A program made the translations under genes and the position numbers. From Vulcanisaeta distributa JCM 11213 (GTDB taxonomy: Archaea > Thermoproteota > Thermoprotei > Thermoproteales > Thermocladiaceae): DNA of 64,000 nucleotides. The notes beneath the pieces are model-generated. The model worked only from the letters and a program-made list of their open reading frames with translations, did no database searches and was not told where the DNA came from. Positions within the stretch are counted from its first letter, which is position 1. Every line of letters begins with the position of its first letter. Where the stretch lies: NCBI GenBank assembly GCA_001316125.1, contig BBCS01000001.1, positions 124,001 through 188,000 of the forward strand, given 5' to 3'. Shown here piece after piece: positions 61,422 to 64,000 of this stretch.

Positions 61422-62725
61422 ATGGAGTTTGACATAGCCGTAATTGGTGGTGGAGTTAACGGGGGGGTATTCACGGCACTGGATTTAGCCTTAGGGGGGG
61501 ACTGAAGGTAGTGTTGCTTGAGAGGGGGGGGTCGTTGGTGGTGGGACGTCGGGTAAAATGCATGGTTTACTACATAGTGGTGCTAGGTACGTGGTTACTG
61601 ATCCTAAGGCTGCGGTTGAGTGCGCGGAGGAGAATAGGATAATCGCCAGGGTAGCCCCCCCTCACGTGGTTGATGATACTGGTGGTTACTTCGTGGCAAT
61701 TACTAAGGAGGACCTGGACTTCCAAGACGAATTCATTAATGGCTTAAAGAGGGCTAATATTGATTATAGGATCATTGATGTTAGGGAAGCCATTAGGGAG
61801 GAGCCTAACCTGAACCCTGAGGTTAAGGCCGTCGTCGAGGTTCCTGATAAGGTTGTGTATGCGAGGGAATTGTTAATGAGCGCCGCCATTTCGGCATACA
61901 TTGAGGGTGCGTTAATTATTCAGGATGCGGAGGTGGTGGGCTTTGATGTTAATGGTGATGAAATAACAAGTGCGAGGGTTAAGGATCATGTTAAAGGCGA
62001 TATTAGGCGTGTTAATGCGAGGGTATTCGTTAATGCGGCTGGTCCTTGGGCTGGGAAGGTGCTGGTATGGCTGGTATAAGCGTTGATGTCATGCCTACGA
62101 TGGGTGTTATGGTAGTTTATAGGCATAGGCTAACGAGGAGGGTTATCAATAGGATGAGGCCTCCATCCGATGGCGATATACTCGTGCCTTACGGTTCAGT
62201 ATCTATCATGGGAACCACGGCAGTCATTATCGAGGATCCTGACAGCATCACAATAACTAAAGACGACATTGAATTCCTAACATCAGAGGGTTCTCAAATG
62301 GTTCCTGCATTAACCAGGGAACCCATTGTTAGGGCTTATGCATCGGTTAGGCCGTTAATAAGTATGCCAGGGACCACGGGTAGGGAGGCCACTAGGGATT
62401 TCATGGTTGTGAGCCATGAAAGGCCGAGAAACCTGGTCTCGGTCATCGGTGGTAAGTTCACCACAGGAAGCTAGTCGGTGAGAGGTTGGCCGATGAGGTT
62501 TCGAAGATCCTGGGCGTAAATAGAGCATCAAGGACTAAGGATTACGCATTATTCGGTGCTGACCTGAGTATTAATATTAAGGATTTAGATCCTGAGGCCG
62601 TCTCAATTATTAAGTCGTTTAGGGGGGGGAGTATTGATGAGGAGAGGGGGGGTTTGATTGCATCGTTATCGTTAATACTTCAACACATTACCCGTAGGAG
62701 TAGGTCGTTAATTGGGTGGTCCTGA
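61422..62725 (+). CDS. FAD-dependent glycerol-3-phosphate dehydrogenase, frame broken
   Basis: A GlpA/GlpD-type flavoprotein that oxidises glycerol 3-phosphate to dihydroxyacetone phosphate and passes electrons to the quinone pool or another carrier. The FAD dinucleotide loop is FDIAVIGGGVNGVFTALDLA after ATG 61422; then LHSGARYVV, VFVNAAGPWAGKVAGMAGIS and VSVIGGKFTTGRLVGERLAD (C-terminal FAD contact). Breaks occur at the G7 near 61466, 61494 and G8 near 61523, near 62060 and near 62470. About 430 residues, without the extra C-terminal Cys domain of GlpA. Confidence 0.9.
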
Positions 62726-63195
62726 TGGCAAGTGAACTGCATTATAATGGTTCATTCACAATAAGTAAGGCGCCCAGTGATGTTTTAAATTTCATAACTG
62801 ACTTATCTAGGGCAATAACCTGCATACCAAATATTGTTAATTACGAGGTGCTTAGTAAGGATAGAGTTAGGGCTAGGTTTAGGGTTGACCTGGGCAATGA
62901 AGTCCCGATTGCCGAGTTAAGGAGGATAACCACGGATGCAATTATAGAATTGATTAGCCAATCAGGTAATGAGGTTAGGTATAGGGTTGATGGTCGGGCC
63001 GCGGGTAGCACAATAAATGTATTACTGACTATAAGAGTTAGTGGGTCAGGTAATGACTCTAGGATTGACTGGGATGCCGTGGCAAGTCTGGGTAGGCTTC
63101 TTCAGTTAATGGGTAAGTTCGTAAATATTGATTCCCTGGTTAGGAGGATTTCCGAGGATACTATTCATGGATTTATAGAGTGCCTGCTGAGGTAA
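62725..63195 (+). CDS. SRPBCC-fold protein, CoxG-like
   Basis: An intact 156-residue protein of the SRPBCC/START-like ligand-binding fold. The start MASELHYNGSFTISKAPSDV is followed by the CoxG-like phrase DLSRAITCIPNIVNYEVL and a C-terminal helix GKFVNIDSLVRRISEDTIHG. CoxG proteins help anchor or mature molybdenum hydroxylases, but no such subunits are in the window; ligand binding or membrane association is the safer reading. ATG 62725 overlaps the stop of the dehydrogenase gene (TGATG). Confidence 0.8.
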   Translation: MASELHYNGSFTISKAPSDVLNFITDLSRAITCIPNIVNYEVLSKDRVRARFRVDLGNEVPIAELRRITTDAIIELISQSGNEVRYRVDGRAAGSTINVLLTIRVSGSGNDSRIDWDAVASLGRLLQLMGKFVNIDSLVRRISEDTIHGFIECLLR

Positions 63196-63245
63196 GTAGT
63201 TTATTTATCTCGTAAATTTAAAAGTGATATTTCAGTAATTGTTTC

Positions 63246-64000
63246 ATGACTCAGAGGGTTGAGGATAGGGTTTCGCTTAGCACAGGCATTAATGCCTATT
63301 ACAGGTGTTGGTTAGCCGATAAGCCTTAGGCATCGTGATTGGGGGGGTTCATGGCTTCGCAGAGCATAGTGGTAGGTATAATGACTTCGGTAACTTCCTA
63401 TCAAGTAATGGATACTCACTATGCATGGAGGATTTGAGGGGGGGTCATGGATTAACGGCAAGTCCCAGGACCTTGGTTATGTGGATAGCTTCGACCTATT
63501 CCTAAACGACCTCGAGGAATTCATAGAACTAATGCTTAAGAGGACTGGCTTTAGCTCGGCGTTTCTATTCGGTCACTCAATGGGAGGCCTAATAGTGCTT
63601 CATTACCTTGGTAGAATAGGTAAGGGGGGGGTTCATGCGGCGATAACCAGCGGTGCTGCCGCAATAGTCAATGTTAGTACTGGTTCCTGGCTTATGCTAT
63701 CATTACTCAATGCATTGGCGCCAAGGCATAGACTGAACCTACTAATAAATCCCGAGTTTTTAACGCATGATAAGAGGATTGTGGAGGAGTACGTAAATGA
63801 CCCGCTCGTATTTAAGAAGCCAACGGTCAGAATACTATATGAGCTTGTTAGGGCGTCGAGGAGTGTTTGGAAGTACGTAGATAACATATCGGTGCCCATA
63901 ATGATGATGCATGGTGGTGAGGACAAGATAGTACCTCCAAGGGCCACCCAGGAAGTGTTCGGTAGGTTGAGGGTCGGTGATAAGGCTGTGAAGGTCTATG
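63246..64000 (+). CDS. alpha/beta-hydrolase, monoacylglycerol lipase-like, frame broken, 3' end cut by window
   Basis: A serine hydrolase of the lysophospholipase/monoacylglycerol lipase group. Oxyanion region GVHGFAEHSGRYNDFGNFL, nucleophile elbow FLFGHSMGGLIVLHYLG (GHSMG), and the acid-residue strand VPIMMMHGGEDKIVPP. The final His lies beyond the window end. Breaks are near 63325, at the G7 near 63342 and at the G7 near 63440. It ends the run of glycerol and phosphodiester genes, which suggests breakdown of acylglycerol lipids. Confidence 0.85.

Overview
This window comes from a hyperthermophilic crenarchaeon, most likely a Thermoproteales member of the Vulcanisaeta/Caldivirga/Thermocladium type. 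The evidence is a Cren7-type chromatin gene, four PaREP1/PaREP8-like genes and a PaRep2b-like gene, myo-inositol-1-phosphate synthase, archaeal families such as DUF1512 and DUF763, an intron in tRNA-Leu, and TATA boxes about 22-30 bases before start codons (leaderless genes). The genus is an inference from gene content.

Sequence quality shapes the whole annotation. G runs (C runs on the other strand) are often longer than they should be: G4 appears as G5, G6 or G7, and G5 as G7 or G8. All three tRNA genes show this where stem pairing fixes the true length, so these are very probably sequence errors and not slippage sites. A +3 error inserts an extra Gly or Pro; +1 or +2 breaks the frame. Smaller single-base deletions also occur. 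About half of the genes are therefore split, and I report each as one gene with its break points.

Layout. 1-4.1 kb: a truncated membrane-anchored protein, tRNA-Ser, an RmlD-like reductase, an archaeal ATPase and a radical SAM protein. 4.2-23.2 kb: a respiratory nitrogen region with a siroheme sulfite/nitrite reductase, a DMT transporter, a ferredoxin, the minus-strand operon narK-narI-narG-narH-narJ, a hemerythrin-like protein and a quinol-type nitric oxide reductase. Four PaREP1/PaREP8-like genes, TrmO, a retropepsin-like protein, a Bat-type regulator and a DUF488 protein are interspersed. Nitrate to nitrite and NO to N2O are covered; no NirK or NirS is present.

23.4-32.2 kb: 2-oxoacid:ferredoxin oxidoreductase (alpha with fused gamma domain, then beta), a KaiC-like ATPase, a zinc alcohol dehydrogenase coupled to a rhamnonate-type dehydratase, a metallo-beta-lactamase-fold protein without its metal site, and inositol phosphate synthase. 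32.2-47.3 kb: mostly housekeeping genes (tmk, a double MoaC, a nucleotidyltransferase, ribB, Cren7, tRNA-Arg, a SPASM radical SAM enzyme, DUF1512, asnS, an AK6-like kinase, an anion permease, cobS, a short alpha-glucan phosphorylase, zinc-finger and HMA-like proteins, DUF763).

47.4-57.0 kb: acyl-CoA dehydrogenase, then a minus-strand four-gene cassette of a small Gly/Ala-rich hydrophobic peptide, a membrane M48 protease and two integral membrane proteins, one SpoIIM/DUF95-like. This resembles a circular-bacteriocin-type locus and is the most interesting candidate new system here. Next come M28 peptidase, CoaD, an AbrB-PhoU regulator, a METTL5-like methyltransferase and an AT-rich PaRep2b-like gene beside tRNA-Leu. 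57.3-64 kb: a small anchored protein with an in-frame stop, a possible structured RNA, an aminotransferase, and a glycerol/phosphodiester catabolic run (glpK, glycerophosphodiesterase, glycerol-3-phosphate dehydrogenase, an SRPBCC protein and a lipase cut by the window end).
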